DNA of 64,000 nucleotides from Aselliscus stoliczkanus. Its lineage: Eukaryota; Chordata; Mammalia; Chiroptera; Hipposideridae. The position numbers and the translations under genes were made by a program. This document shows, in pieces, positions 10,632-22,518 of this stretch (position 1 is the first letter of the stretch; each line of letters begins with the position of its first letter). The notes beneath the pieces were generated by a model. That model saw only the letters and a program-made list of their open reading frames with translations. It was not told where the DNA came from and made no database searches. The stretch lies in the NCBI GenBank assembly GCA_033961575.1, contig CM066740.1, positions 60,457,213-60,521,212 of the forward strand, written 5' to 3'.

Positions 10632-11249
10632 AAATATAAACTATCTTAACCAGAATATGTGTCTTTCAGGAAGACAGCTACAAATTTTACTGAGAAAAAA
10701 AAAATCTTTTAAAATTTTTATTTATTTTTTCAATTTATTTATTTATATATTTTTAATTAGCTTCATGTGTACAACAAAGTACAATAGTTATACTTTTTAC
10801 CCCCCAAAGTGACAACCCCCTCCCCCAATGCTCGCCCAGCACACCTCCTCCCCCATATCATACTATCTATTACAATTCCTTTGACTCCATTCCACCGCAG
10901 ACTCCACATCCCGTGACTACCTACATATTCGACCACAGCTGGCATACAATACTATACAAAATCAATTTCAGGTATACAATGCAGAGATCAAGCTTCCACT
11001 TCATCCATGAAGTGGTCTCCCTAACAAAACATGTGAACATCTGACACTCCACAAAATTTTAACATTATATTCCCCGAACTGTCTTTCATATCCCTGTGAC
11101 AAAACTGTAGTTACCTATTTATGCTGTCTAATCCTTCCCCCTTCTCCCTTATGCCCACCCCCCTCCCAACTAGCAATCCTCTTTTTCCTCTATATCTAGG
11201 AAACTGTTTCTGTTTCTTTTGCTCATTCATTCAGTTTTTCAAATTCCAC

Positions 11250-14200
11250 ATATAAGTAAGATCATGTGGTATTTGTCTTTCTCACACTGACTTATTTCAC
11301 TCAACATTAATAGTCTCTAGGTCCATTCATATCATTGCAAATGGTGCAATTTCATTCTTCTTTATAGCGGAGTAATACTCCATTGTATAAATGTACCACA
11401 GTTTCTTAATCCAGTCATCTACCGATGGGCACTTTGGTTGTTTCCAAATCTTGGCTATTGAAATTGCGCTGCAATAAACATAGGGATGCATATATTTTTT
11501 CGAATTAGCGTCTTGGATTCCTCTGGGTAGATTCCCAAGAGTGGAATTGCTGGGTCATACAGCAGTTCTATTTCCAGTGTTTTGAGATACCTCCATACTG
11601 ATTTCCATAATAGCTGCACCAATTTGCAGTCCCACCAACAGTGCACCAGAGTTCCCTTTTCTCCACACCCTCACCAGCACTTGTTGTTTGTTGATTTGGT
11701 GATGATAGCTATTCTGACTGGAGTGAGGTGGTATCTCATTGTGGTTTTTATTTGCATTTCTCTGATGATTAGTGAGGCTGAACATTTTTTCATATGCCTG
11801 TTGACCATTTGTATGTCCTCTTTAGAGAAATGCCTCCTCATATCCTCTGCTCATTTTTTAATTGGGTTGTTTGTTTTGTTGTTGTTGAATTGCATGAATG
11901 TTTTATAAATTTTGGATATCAACCCTTTATCAGATATATCATTGGCAAATATCTACTCCCATTCAGTAGGGTGCCTTTTTGTTTTATTGATGATTTCTTT
12001 CGCTGTGAAAAAACTTTTAAGTTTGATGTAATTCCATATGTTCACTTTTTCTTTTATTTCCCTTGCCCGAGGGGATATATCAGTAAAAATATTACTCAGG
12101 GTAATGTCTGCAAACTTACTCCCTATATTTTCTTCTAGGAGTTTTATAGTTTCAGGTCTTACATTTAAGTCTTTAATCCATTTTGAGTTTGTTCTCGTAT
12201 ATGGTGTAAGTAGCTGGTCTATTTTCATTTCTTTGCACGTGTCAGTCCAATTTTCCCAGCACCATTTATTAAATAGACTATCTTTACCCCAGTGTAAATT
12301 CTTGCTTCCATTGTGATAGATTAAATGACCGTATATAGATGGGATTATTCCTGGGCTCTCTATTCTATTCCATTGGTCTATGTGTCTGTTTTTATGCCAG
12401 TACCATACAGTTTTGATTACTGTAGCCTTGTAGTATGTTTGATGTCACGTAGTGTGATGCCTCCCACTTTGTTCTTATTTCTCAAAATTGGCGTAACTAT
12501 TCGGGGTCTTTTGTGACTCCATATAAATTTTAGGATTCTATGTTCTATTTCAGAGAAAAATGTCCTTGGTAATTTCATTGGAATTGCATTGAATTTATAT
12601 ATTGCTTTAGGTAGTATTGACATTTTAACTATATTAATTCTTCCTATCCATGAGCATAGTATGTATTTCCATTTATTTGTATCTTTGATTTCTCTCTTCA
12701 GTGTCTCATAATTTTCTGAGTACCGGTCTTTTACTTCTTTAGTTAAATTGATTCCTAGATATTTTATTGTTTTTGAAGCAATTGTAAAAGGGATTGATTT
12801 CCTGATTTCTTCTTCTGATAGTTGATTATTGGTGTATAGAAATGCCACTGATTTCTGAATATTAACTTGTATCCTGCTACATTACCAAATTCGTGTATCA
12901 GTTCTAGCAGTTTTTTGGTGGAGTCTTTGGGATTCTTTATATATAGTATCATGTCATCTGCATATAATGACAATTTTACTTCCTCTTTTCTAATTTGGAT
13001 GCCTTTTATTTCATTTTCTTGTCTGATTGCTGTGGCTGGAACTTTCAGAACTATGTTAAATAGAAGTGGTGAAAGCGGGAAGCCTTGTCTTGTTCCTGAT
13101 CTTAAGGGGAAAGTTTTCAGCCTTTCCCCATTAAGTACGATGTTTGCTGTGGGCTTATCATATATGGCCTTTAATATGTTGAGGTATGATCCCACTATTC
13201 CCACTTTGTTAAGTCTTTATCATAAATGGCTGCTGGATTTTGTCAAATGCCTTTTCTGCATCTATTGATATGATCATATGATTTTTATTTTTCATTTTGT
13301 TAATGTGATGTATTATGTTAATTGATTTGCGGATATTGAACCAACCTTACATACCAGGAATGAATCCCACTTGATCATGGTGTATGATCTTTTTAATGAG
13401 ATGCTGAATTCGGTTTGCTAGTATTTTGTTGAGAATTTTTGTATTTAGGGATATTGGCATGCAGTTTCTCATTTTTTGTAATATCTTTGTCTGACTTAGG
13501 AATCAGGGTGATACTGGCTACATAGAAAGAGTTTGGGAGCCTTCCCTCCTTCTGTATTTTTTGGAATAGTTTGAGGAGAATAGGTACTAATTCTTTTTTG
13601 AATGTTTTGTAAAATTCACCTGTGTAGCCATCTGGTCCAGGGCTTTTGTTTGTTTGAAGATTGTTGATTACTGATTCAATATCTTTGGCAGTAATCAGTC
13701 TGTTCAGAGTTTCTGTTTCTTTTTGGTTCAGACTTGGTAGATTGTATGCTTCTAGAAATTTATCCATTTCTTCCAGATTGTCGAATTTGTTAGCATATAG
13801 TTGCGCATAGTATTTTCTTAAAATTTTCTGTGTTTCTGTGGTATCTGTTGTCACTTCTCTTTCATTTCTGATTTTATTAATTTGGGTCCTCTCTCTCTTT
13901 TTCTTGGTTAGTCGTGCTAAGGGTTTGTCGATTTTGTTTATCTTTTCAAAAAACCAACTCTTGGTTTCATTGATCTTTTGTATTTATTTTGTTCTCTATT
14001 TCATTTATTTCTGCTCTGGTCTTTATTATTTCCTTCCATATATCCCTTTAGGCTTGTTTTGCTGGTTTTTTGTTTTTTTTTAGTTCCCTTAGGTGTAGAG
14101 AGAGTCTGTTGATTTGAGATTTTTCTTTCTTCTTTAGGTAGGGCTGCACTGCTATAAATTTCCCTCTTAGGACTGTTTTTGCTGCATCCCAGATATTTGG

Positions 14201-15049
14201 GGTCGTGGTGTTTTCATTTTCATTTGTCTCGAGGTATCTTTTGATTTCCTCCTTGATCTCATTTTTGACCCACTCACTATTTAGAAGCATGTTATTTAGC
14301 CTCCATGTATTTGTAAGCTTTCCAGATTTCTTCTTATAATTGATTTCTGGTTCCATAGCATTGTGGTCAGAGAAGACACTTGATATGATTTCAATCTTCT
14401 TAAATATGTTGAGACTTGTTTTGTGGCCTGACATGTGGTCTACCTTGGAAAATGTTCCATGTGCACTTGAAAAGAATGTATATTCTTTAGCTCTGAGGTG
14501 AAATGCTCTAAAAATATCAACTAAATCCAGCTGGTCTAAAGTGTCATTTAAGGCCACTATGTCCATGTTGATTTTCTGTCTGGGGTATCTGTCCATTGGT
14601 GACAATGGGGTGTTGAAGTCCCCTACTATGGTAGTGTTACTGTTGATGTCTGCCTTTATGTCTGTCAGAATCTGTTTTATATATTTAGGAGCTCCTATAT
14701 TGGGTGCATAGATGTTTACTAGGGTTATGTCCTCTTGTTGAATTGATCCCTTTATTATTATGTAGTGCCCTTCTTTGTCTTTTATTGTAGTCTTCATTTT
14801 AAAGTCTATTTTGTCCAAAATAAGTATTGCTACTCCAGCTTTTTTCTTATTTCCATTTGCATGAAATATCTTATTCCATCCCTTTACTTTCAGTCTGTGT
14901 GTGTCTTTTGATCTGAGATGAGTCTCTTGTAGACAGCATATGCATGGATCCTGTTTTCTTATCCACTCGGCCACTCTGTGTCTTTTGATTGGAGCATTTA
15001 ACCTATTCACATTTAAGGTAATTACTGACAGGTGTATATTTGTTGCCAT
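11250..15049 (-). pseudogene. LINE-1 ORF2 (endonuclease-reverse transcriptase), broken
   Basis: The endonuclease part is open for 333 codons (15049-14048). It starts [15 protein letters not shown] and retains [14 protein letters not shown] and SDHNA, which carry the catalytic Asn, Glu, Asp and His of the APE-type nuclease. The reverse transcriptase follows in pieces: [12 protein letters not shown] near 13630, and YADDMILY at about 12966-12945 with the catalytic Asp pair. The C-terminal part includes the Cys-containing stretch [14 protein letters not shown] at about 11646. Frameshifts or stops separate these blocks, so no full ORF2 protein can be made. Confidence 0.92.
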
Positions 15050-16022
15050 TTTGTTATTTGTATTTCTAGTCTTCCTGGGTTAGCTTGTTTCCCCCTTTCT
15101 TCTGTTGAAAAAAGCTCTTTTAACATTTCCTGCAATGCTGGCTTGGTGGTAATGAACTCCTTAAGCTTATTCTTTTCTGAGAAGGTCTTTATCTCTCCTT
15201 TAGTTTTAAGTGATAGCCATCCTGGGTTGAGCAATCTTGGTTGTAGATCTTTATTTTGTGTCACTTTGAGTATCTCCTGCCATTCCCTTCTGGCCTGCAG
15301 AGTTTCTGAAGAAAAGTCAGCTGTTAGTCTTATAGGAGTTCCTTTGTATATAACCTGCTGTCTTTCTCTTGCTGCTTTTAGGATTCTGTCTCTGTCTTCA
15401 ACCTTTGTCATTTTAACTATGATGTGTCTTGGTGTGGGCCTGTTTGGATTCAGCCTGTTTGGAACTCTCTGTACATCTTGGGCTTGTATGTCGATTTCCT
15501 TCACCATGGTAGGGAAGTTTTCAGTCATTATTTCTTTAAATATATTCTCAATCCCTTGCTTCTTCTCTTCTTCTTCTCGTATTCCTATGATGAGTAGTTT
15601 GTTGTGTTTCATGTTGTGCCAGTGGTCTCTTAAACTATTTTCATTCTTTTTTATTCTTTTTTCTTTTTGTTGTTCCAGCTGGGTGATTTCTGCTATTTTG
15701 TCTTCTAATTTGCTGATCCGCTCCTCTGCTTCATCTACTCTACTGGTGATTCCTTCGAGTGTGTTCTTCATTTCAGTTATTGTATTCTTTAGTTCTAACA
15801 GGTTTTTTTTATGGTTTCCCTATCTTTCTTTATGTCCTCACTAAGTTCCTTAAACATTCTTATCATCAGTGTTCTAAACTCTGTCTCTGAAAGTTTGGAT
15901 ATCTCTGTTTCATTTAGTTCCATTTCTAGAGTTTTCTTCTGATCTTTTACTTGGGACATGTTTCTTTGTTTTTTCATTCTTGCTGTCGTTCTGTGAATGC
16001 TTCGATGTACTAGATAGATCAC
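15022..16022 (-). pseudogene. LINE-1 ORF1 (RNA-binding chaperone), frameshifted
   Basis: ORF1 is split into 16022-15795 (KQRNMSQVKDQ; LSETEFRTLMIRMFKEL) and 15771-15022. The break lies in a run of T (A on the coding strand) near 15800, where the frame shifts. The second part is a heptad-rich coiled coil (RVDEAEERISKLEDKIAEI), then the RRM-like segment with IGIREEEE and the C-terminal domain (TPRHIIVKM, RLTADFSSETLQARREW). The end of ORF1 (to 15022) overlaps the ORF2 start codon at 15049, at least in this copy. Confidence 0.9.
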
Positions 16023-17096
16023 CTAGAATGAAGAGAAAAGAAAAAAAAGAGAGTAAAAAAAAGGAAAGAGGTGGGTGGGCTCTCTGTCCTCTTTAATCTT
16101 CAGGCCACTTTCTCAGGGTTTCAGTGAGCTTTCGACAATTAGCTGCTGTGTGCTCTGGAACCATGCTCACTACCAAATATATATATCTTCACAGGTTGTT
16201 GCAGGTTGTCTGCTACTGAGTCTCAGTGAACAGACTGATGCAGCTGGAGAGCACCTGCCTGGCGTTTCCTTGGAAACGCAGCACAAGCAGGGTGGAGGGT
16301 GGGGACCCAAGGTGGCTCACGCACATCTCAGTGAGCAGTCTGATGCAGCCGGAGGGCACCCGCCAGGCGTTTCCCTGGCAACACAACACAAGTAGGGCAG
16401 GGGGTGGGAATCCAAGGCCGCATGCGCATGCACGCACGCACTCCTGCGCCAAGTTCACCAGACCTGTGGGATCCCGATCTGACCCTCTGTGAGAGGGCCC
16501 AACCCTGAAAAAAATGGTGGCCTCCTGTACACTGCTAGTGTGCAAGCTCTGCACCAGTGGAACAATAGTACCAAAACCTCCAGCTTCTGCACCAAAGGTG
16601 CTCAGTTCAGTCATTCTGCACAGGCTCCTGGGGCCGGCTCATACAGCTACTCCCTCTGACAGGAGCCGGGTGAGTGCTCGCTGGCGAGCGAACCCCTGTG
16701 CTAGCCCCACTGGTTCTCCAGCTGCCCCCAGCCTCACCGAGCCAAGCAAAGAGAGTCCTCACTAATTTCTACTGCCCACTATCATGGAACTCCTCTTCCT
16801 GGCAAAACAACTTTGGGCTAATGAGCTCGGTGTGGGGCTGGAGGGTCTCTCCCCCAACCGGAGAACTCTCCCCACACAGCTGGGATGTCCCTCATGGGGC
16901 TCCCCCTCTCTCATCTGCGCCCCTCCTACCAGACTTGATGTGGCCCCCTCTTTAAGTTCCTCGTTTAGCGGTTCTGTTCATCTAATGTTCAGGGGACTTC
17001 CAAGGTTCAATGTTGCATAAATTATTTGTAATTTTGATGTGATCCTGTGAGGCAGTTCAGAGAGCATCCATCAATTCTGCCATCTTACTGGAACTC
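16023..17096 (-). promoter_or_regulatory. LINE-1 5'UTR with duplicated ~105-bp unit
   Basis: This GC-rich 1.07-kb leader is where an L1 internal promoter would lie; promoter function is inferred from family knowledge. A unit starting TCTCAGTGAACAGACTGATG at 16221 is repeated at 16326, period 105 bp, including the shared GGCGTTTCC and GGAGGG motifs. The related L1 at 57449-60731 has only one such unit (near 59958). Confidence 0.75.
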
Positions 17097-17113
17097 GAGA
17101 AAAAAATAATCTT

Positions 17114-17559
17114 TTTTTTTTTTTTTTAAGATTTTATTGGGGAATTGGTGGAGGGGAACAGCGTTGGGGAATCAGGGAAGGGGAACAGACAAGTTGCTGT
17201 CTTTTTGTTCTTCAGTTTAGTTGCGGAGGATGTTGCTTCACTGATGGTATCGTCATTGCGCTCTTCCCGGATGAGGCAGATCGGTCGCCGGCCTCTGGAT
17301 GTCGTTCACCGCGGCTATTGGCAGCTCATGCTTGGCTGCCAGCCGCTCACGCTGGCTGTGGGCCACTCACTGTAGCCTATGGCAGCCCACTGCAGCAGGG
17401 GCTGCAGCCCACACCATCACCGGGGCTCGCACAGCCCAGCTCCAGGTGGAGCTGTTGTTAGCTGTAGAGGGCAGTGTCACTGGCCCTGATGTGGGATCCG
17501 AACCGGGGCCACTGGCATCCCAAAACCAGTGCTTAACCAATGCGCCACTCGGCCGGCCC
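17114..17559 (-). mobile_element. tRNA-derived SINE, long form, inserted at an L1 target-site duplication
   Basis: On the minus strand it starts GGGCCGGCCGAGTGGCGCAT (17559 leftward), has the B box GGTTCGGATCCC, and ends in CCAATAAAATCTT plus an A run. It is flanked by AAAAATAATCTT at 17102-17113 and 17560-17571. The left copy overlaps the right-hand duplication of the L1 at 10709-17096. Confidence 0.93.
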
Positions 17560-17639
17560 AAAAATAATCTTGAATAAACAATCAGTCTATGTTCAGAAAT
17601 GGGAAATGGGTACATTGCCTATTATGTAGAATGAATTCT

Positions 17640-19700
17640 CTCTAAAACTGTTTGTAGTCTTAAAGAATTCTAAGCAAAATCCCAGTAGAACTATTTTGTA
17701 ACTTAACAAAATTAATATCAGTTCATCTGGAAAAATTAAAATAAGCAGGCAAGAATACCTAAGAAATTATTGAAAAGATAAATAATGAGAAGAAACTTGC
17801 CCTATCAACATTAATCATTGGAGCTGTGAAAATCCTACAGACCATTGGAAACAAATCAAATATTCCTGAAAGAGACAGTGTTATTTATAAGTATTCATAT
17901 GTAAGAAAACAACAAGGAATGAGTGATTTGGACAAAATGGGCTTTTGGAGAAAAAAATCAAATTACAACTTTACATCATACAATTAACCCACAAAAATTA
18001 AAGCTGGTAAAAATATAATTAAGCATTTAACTGACCTCTAGATAGAAATGATTGAGAGATTTGAATACATAGGAATATAAAAAATAGGAAAATAAAATAA
18101 ATCTGTCTATTAGAAAACAAAGCAAACAAAATTCTAAACAAAATCCTAAAGCAATCTCAAGGCAGATGAGTAACTAAATACACTTACAAATAAATAAGAA
18201 AACATTAACATCTCAATAACAAAAAAAGGAATGGACAAAGTAGACAACATTCCAATGAAGAGATTGAGAAATGAACTTGTAAGAAAATGTTTGGCTTCCC
18301 TTCTAAACTATAATTTATTGTTGTTTACCATTCAACATTTCTCATTCTTTTGAATACTCAGAAAAAAGATCATTGACTTATGGTAAGATGATAAATCTGT
18401 ACAGCTCTTGTGAAGTGGTTTGTTAGTATGAATCAATAAGCATAACATTTTTTCTAACTTTTAACCACAAACAACTCAACTTTAGGAATTTATTCTAAAA
18501 AAATAAATTATATTGAAAATTAATAAAAAAATATAAAGAACCCATATAAACTGTAATTTATAAACTTCTAGGCATAGGTTTGAAATGTCTATTTAATATT
18601 TATTAGTTTAGCTTATACTTTTATATTTATAATCTCATGCTATACCAACATGTTGATGAGTGTTGGCTTTTCATTCACATTTTGGTCTTATTCAGATTCT
18701 TTACTCATATTTTTGGTATCACTTTTTGAGCATTACTTTTTGAGTTATCTAACACAGTTTTTCAAGGCACATCATGTTCAGTCCCATCCAATTTGTGGAC
18801 ATACAGCCCTTTTTTAGTCTGTGTGGGATGCTGTCCTGGGAAATTTATTGCAAACCACAGATACTGATTCACATTGTATTAAAAGAGTTGTTATTTACCT
18901 TTGTCCTGCAGGGGGATGGGGGATATTTTTGATCTCCATAATGATACCACAAGCTGTATGAGTTTATATAGAGCTCTTTACAAGACTTGTTTAGAATGAC
19001 ATCTAATACCTCAAATTATAAGCTCATACCTCCCCAAAATAATTTCTAAATCTGTATAAAATTTCTACTTCTGTCAGGTGGCATCTGAATGTATCTAAAA
19101 TGAGCATTGATTGAGGTCATTTAAGGTGAAGATATCTTCACCAAAAATTACATTTTGTTCAAAAGAGAGTATTTTAAATATTGCTTTGTAGTACAAAAGG
19201 TTTTTTAAACAACAACAACAAAAAAAGGAACAATTTTCTGTTTTATGAAAGTGATTTTAGGTTTAAAGAATAACTTCTGTCACATATTGGAACATATGCA
19301 GTTATCAGATATGCCACAAAAATTTATGCAAAAGAGTGTTTATTAAAACACTATTTTAAAATAATAGAAAAAGTCAAAAGTCCAATGAAAGAAGTATCGA
19401 AACTAATTACCATGCATCCATCAAATTGAATACCATATACTTATTAAAATTCTGTGTTAAAAGGGTATTCAATAATTTAGGGAAATCATAGGCAAAAATA
19501 TCTTATTAGAAAATTGTAGGTGTTGATGTGGGGGAGAATATGTATATATTTGTATATTTTCATAGGAAAAGATAAAACAAAAAATCAAAATATTTTAGTG
19601 ATTGCCATTTTATTGTAATGCAAGATGATTTTGGTTATTTTCTTCATGCTTTTTTATCCTTTTAGAGGTTTGTTCTCAGTGATACTGCTAATACTTTAAT
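17640..19700 (+). mobile_element. Old, degenerate LINE-1 (ORF2 remnants)
   Basis: Scattered ORF2 similarity in + orientation, such as the stretch around 17690-17890 and GGAATTTATTCTAAAAAAAT at about 18486. A further ORF2-like segment lies near 19310-19460. No open frame survives. The level of decay suggests an L1M-type element. Parts between about 18600 and 19300 are unclear and may be unique intron. Confidence 0.55.
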
Positions 19701-20844
19701 CAAAAAAGGACACATATTTTAAAAATAAATAAAATGCTCTATCTTAATTACTAACACTATTCATCAAAGGCTCTATTTCTCTTAATTTACTTTTTCTCTT
19801 CTTTTTTATAAATTAAAGTTTATTGGGGTGACAAATGTTAGTAAAGTTACATAGATTGCAGGTATACAATTCTGTAACACATCATTTATATATCACATTG
19901 TGTGTTCACCACCCAGAGTCTGTTCTCCTTCCATCGCCATATATTTGATCCCTTTTACCCTCATCTACCACCCTCCTTGCCCCTTACCCTCTGGTAACTA
20001 CAAACTATTGCCTGTGTCTATGAGATTTTGTTTCTTCATTTGTTTGTCTTATTCCTTTGTTGTTTTCAGTTTTATATACCACGTATCAGTGAAATCATAT
20101 TGTTTTCTACTTTTTCTGTCTGACTTACTTTGCTTAGCATTATAATCTCAAGATCCATCCAAGTTGTCGCAAATGCCACTATTTCAAATTTTCTTAGGAT
20201 ACAATAGTATTCTATTGTGTATATATACCACATCTTTATCCAATCAACTATTGAAGGTCTCTTTGGTTGTTTCCATGTCTTGGCCACTGTGTATAAAGCT
20301 GCAATTATCAAAGGAGCACATATATCTCACGGACAAATTTTTTCAGATTTTTTGGGCAGATACCCAAGAGACGAACTGCTAGATCATGTGGTAATTCTAT
20401 TTTTAATTTTTTGAGGAATCTCCACACTGCCGTCCACAGAAGCTGCACCAATCTGCATTCCCACCCACAGTATATGAGGGTTCCTTTTTCTCCACAGCCT
20501 CTCCAACACTTGCTATTATTTGTCCTGATGATAACCATTCTAATTGGTGTGAGTGATATCTCATTGTGGTTTTTATTTGCATTTCTCTGCTGATTAGTGA
20601 TGTTAAGCATTTTTCCAGCTGTCTATTGGCCATTTGAATGTCCTCTTTGGAGAAATGTTTATTCAGGTCTTCTGTCCATTTTTTAATTGGATTGTTTGTT
20701 TTTTGTTGTTGTTGAGTTGTATGAGTTCCTTATATATTTTGGATATTAGCCCCATATCAGATGCATTGTTTGCAAATATCTTCTCCCATTCAGTTCATTG
20801 TCTCTTTGTTTGTTGATGGTTTCCTTTGCTATGCAGAAGCTTTT

Positions 20845-21126
20845 TTCTTTTCTTTTTTCTTTTTTTTTTTAGCTGAGTCATCCTGCTCCTGTTTGCAGCT
20901 CAGAGACAGCTCAGCTTGGGCTGTGAATCAAATCAGCGACCCTGTTGCTCAGAGCTCGGCACTCTTGAGTGAGCTCTTTTTTTTTTTTTTGAGGGCAGTG
21001 TCACTGGCCCTCATATGTGGGACCAGTACCGGGGCCGCTGGCTTCCCAAGCCAGTGCTTAACCACCACACCACTCAGCCAGCCCCTTGAGTGAGCTCTTA
21101 ACCAACAGAGCCACTTGGCTGGTCCA
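20845..21126 (-). mobile_element. VES-like tRNA SINE, split by a second SINE
   Basis: Minus-strand head GGACCAGCCAAGTGGCTCTG, then TTAAGAGCTCACTCAAG and AGCTGAGCTGTCTCTGAGC, with an A-rich tail at 20845-20870. The flanks CTATGCAGAAGCTTTT (20829-20844) and CTGTGCAGAAGATTTT (21127-21142) are a slightly diverged duplication. The Rhin-1-like SINE at 20979-21083 is nested inside. Confidence 0.85.
20979..21083 (-). mobile_element. Rhin-1-like short SINE nested in another SINE
   Basis: Complete short form with A run, flanked by the perfect 15-bp duplication CTTGAGTGAGCTCTT (20964-20978, 21084-21098), which is itself part of the host SINE. Confidence 0.94.
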
Positions 21127-21861
21127 CTGTGCAGAAGATTTTTAGCTTGATATAGACCCATGCATTTATTTTAGCTTTTACTTCTCTTGTCTTTGAAATC
21201 AATTCATAAAATCCTCTTTGAACCCAAGGTCCATAAGTTTAGTACCTATGTTTTCTTCTATGCAGTTTATTGTTTCAGGTCTTATGCTTAGGTCGTTCAT
21301 CCATTTTGTGTTAGTTTTGGTACATGGTGACAGATAGCAATCTAGTTTCATTTTGTTGCACGTGGCTTTCCATTTCTCCCAGCACCGTTTATTGTAGTGG
21401 CTGTCGTTTCTCCATTGTGTATTCTTGGCTTCTTGGTTGAAAATTATCTGTCCATATTTCTATGGGTTTATTTCTGGATTCTCAATTCTATTCTAATTCT
21501 ATTCTATTGGTCTGTGTGTCTGTTTTTCTGCCAATACCATACTGTTTTGACTATTGTTGCCCTGTAGTACAAGCTGAAGTCAGGGAGTGTGATACATCCA
21601 GCATTGTTCTTTTTACTTAGGATTGCTTTGGCTATTCAGGGTCTTTTCTGGTTCCATACAAATTTGATGACTTTTTTGTTCTATTTTTTTTAATGCCATT
21701 GGGATTTTAATGGAGATTGCATTAAATTTGTATGCTGCTTTGGGTAATATGGCCATTTTAAGTATGTTGATTCTTCCAATCCATGAACATGAAATGTCTT
21801 TCCTTTAAAATGTCAATTTCTTTAAAAAATGCCTTATAGTATTCCATGTAAAGGTCATTCA

Positions 21862-22518
21862 CATGCAAATCTATCAATGTGATATACCACATAAAGAAAA
21901 TAAAAGACGAAAATCACATGATTATATCAACAGATGCAGAAAAAATGTTTAACAAGGTATAACATCCATTTATGATCAAAACACTTAATAAAATGGGTAT
22001 AGAAGGAAAATACTTTAACATAATAAAAGCCATATATTATGGGCCGGCCAAGTGGCGCAGTGGTTAAGCACTGGCTTGGAAAGCCAGTGCCCCCGGTTCG
22101 GGTCCCACATATGAGGGCCAGTGACACTGCCCTCAAAAAAAAAAAGCCATATATGACAAACCCTCAGCTAATATAATAATTAACTGTGAAAAACTGAAGC
22201 CCTTTGCTCTATGTTCAGGAACAAGACAGGGCTGTCCCCATCACTTCTGCTTTTCAACATAGTATTGGAAGTCCTAGCCAGAACAATTAAGCAAAAGGAG
22301 GGAATAAAAGGCATCCAAATAGGAAATGAAGAAGTCAAATTGTCACTTTTTGCAGATGACATGATGTATATATAGAAAACCCTAAAGAGTGTACCAAAAA
22401 GCTATTAGAAACAATAAACAAATACAGTAAAGTTGCCGGCTACAAAATCAAGGTATAAAAGTCCATTGCATTCTCAAATACTAGCAATGAAACCTCAGAA
22501 AAAGAAATAAAAAAAACA
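21862..22518 (+). mobile_element. Inverted internal segment of LINE-1 ORF2
   Basis: This piece reads ORF2 in + orientation ([20 protein letters not shown] at about 21865), while both flanks read ORF2 on the minus strand. Its 5' coding end continues, within a few codons, the flank at 22519 (ending GWYN). Its 3' coding end ([10 protein letters not shown]) continues, with a small loss, into the flank at 21861. So it is the correct piece of ORF2, flipped in place. Confidence 0.85.
22038..22141 (+). mobile_element. Rhin-1-like short SINE
   Basis: GGGCCGGCCAAGTGGCGCAG at 22041, A box TGGCGCAGTGGTTAAGC, B box GGTTCGGGTCC, tail GACACTGCCCTC plus A11. Flanked by AAAAGCCATATAT (22025-22037, 22142-22154). 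Lies inside the inverted L1 segment. Confidence 0.95.

Larger units (their letters stand above)
10709..17096 (-). mobile_element. Near-complete LINE-1 with target-site duplication
   Basis: A 6.4-kb L1 antisense to HECW1. In its own order it has a GC-rich 5'UTR (17096-16023), ORF1 (about 16022-15030), ORF2 (15049 to about 11250) and a 3'UTR with an AT-rich tail at 10709. It is flanked by the 17-bp near-identical duplication GAGAAAAAAAAAATCTT (10692-10708) and GAGAAAAAAATAATCTT (17097-17113). Both ORFs carry frameshifts or stops, so this copy is dead, but long open stretches survive. It is one of the younger L1s in the window and close in sequence to the internally deleted copies at 57449 and 63244. 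Confidence 0.95.

Noticed and set aside
15032..15844. A 270-codon open frame on the + strand
   Set aside because: It is the complement of the L1 ORF1 on the minus strand; the hydrophobic composition is a shadow effect.
22041..22110. tRNA gene (clear A and B boxes)
   Set aside because: The tRNA-like part is the head of a SINE with tail, A run and target duplication; no proper anticodon arm and acceptor pairing.
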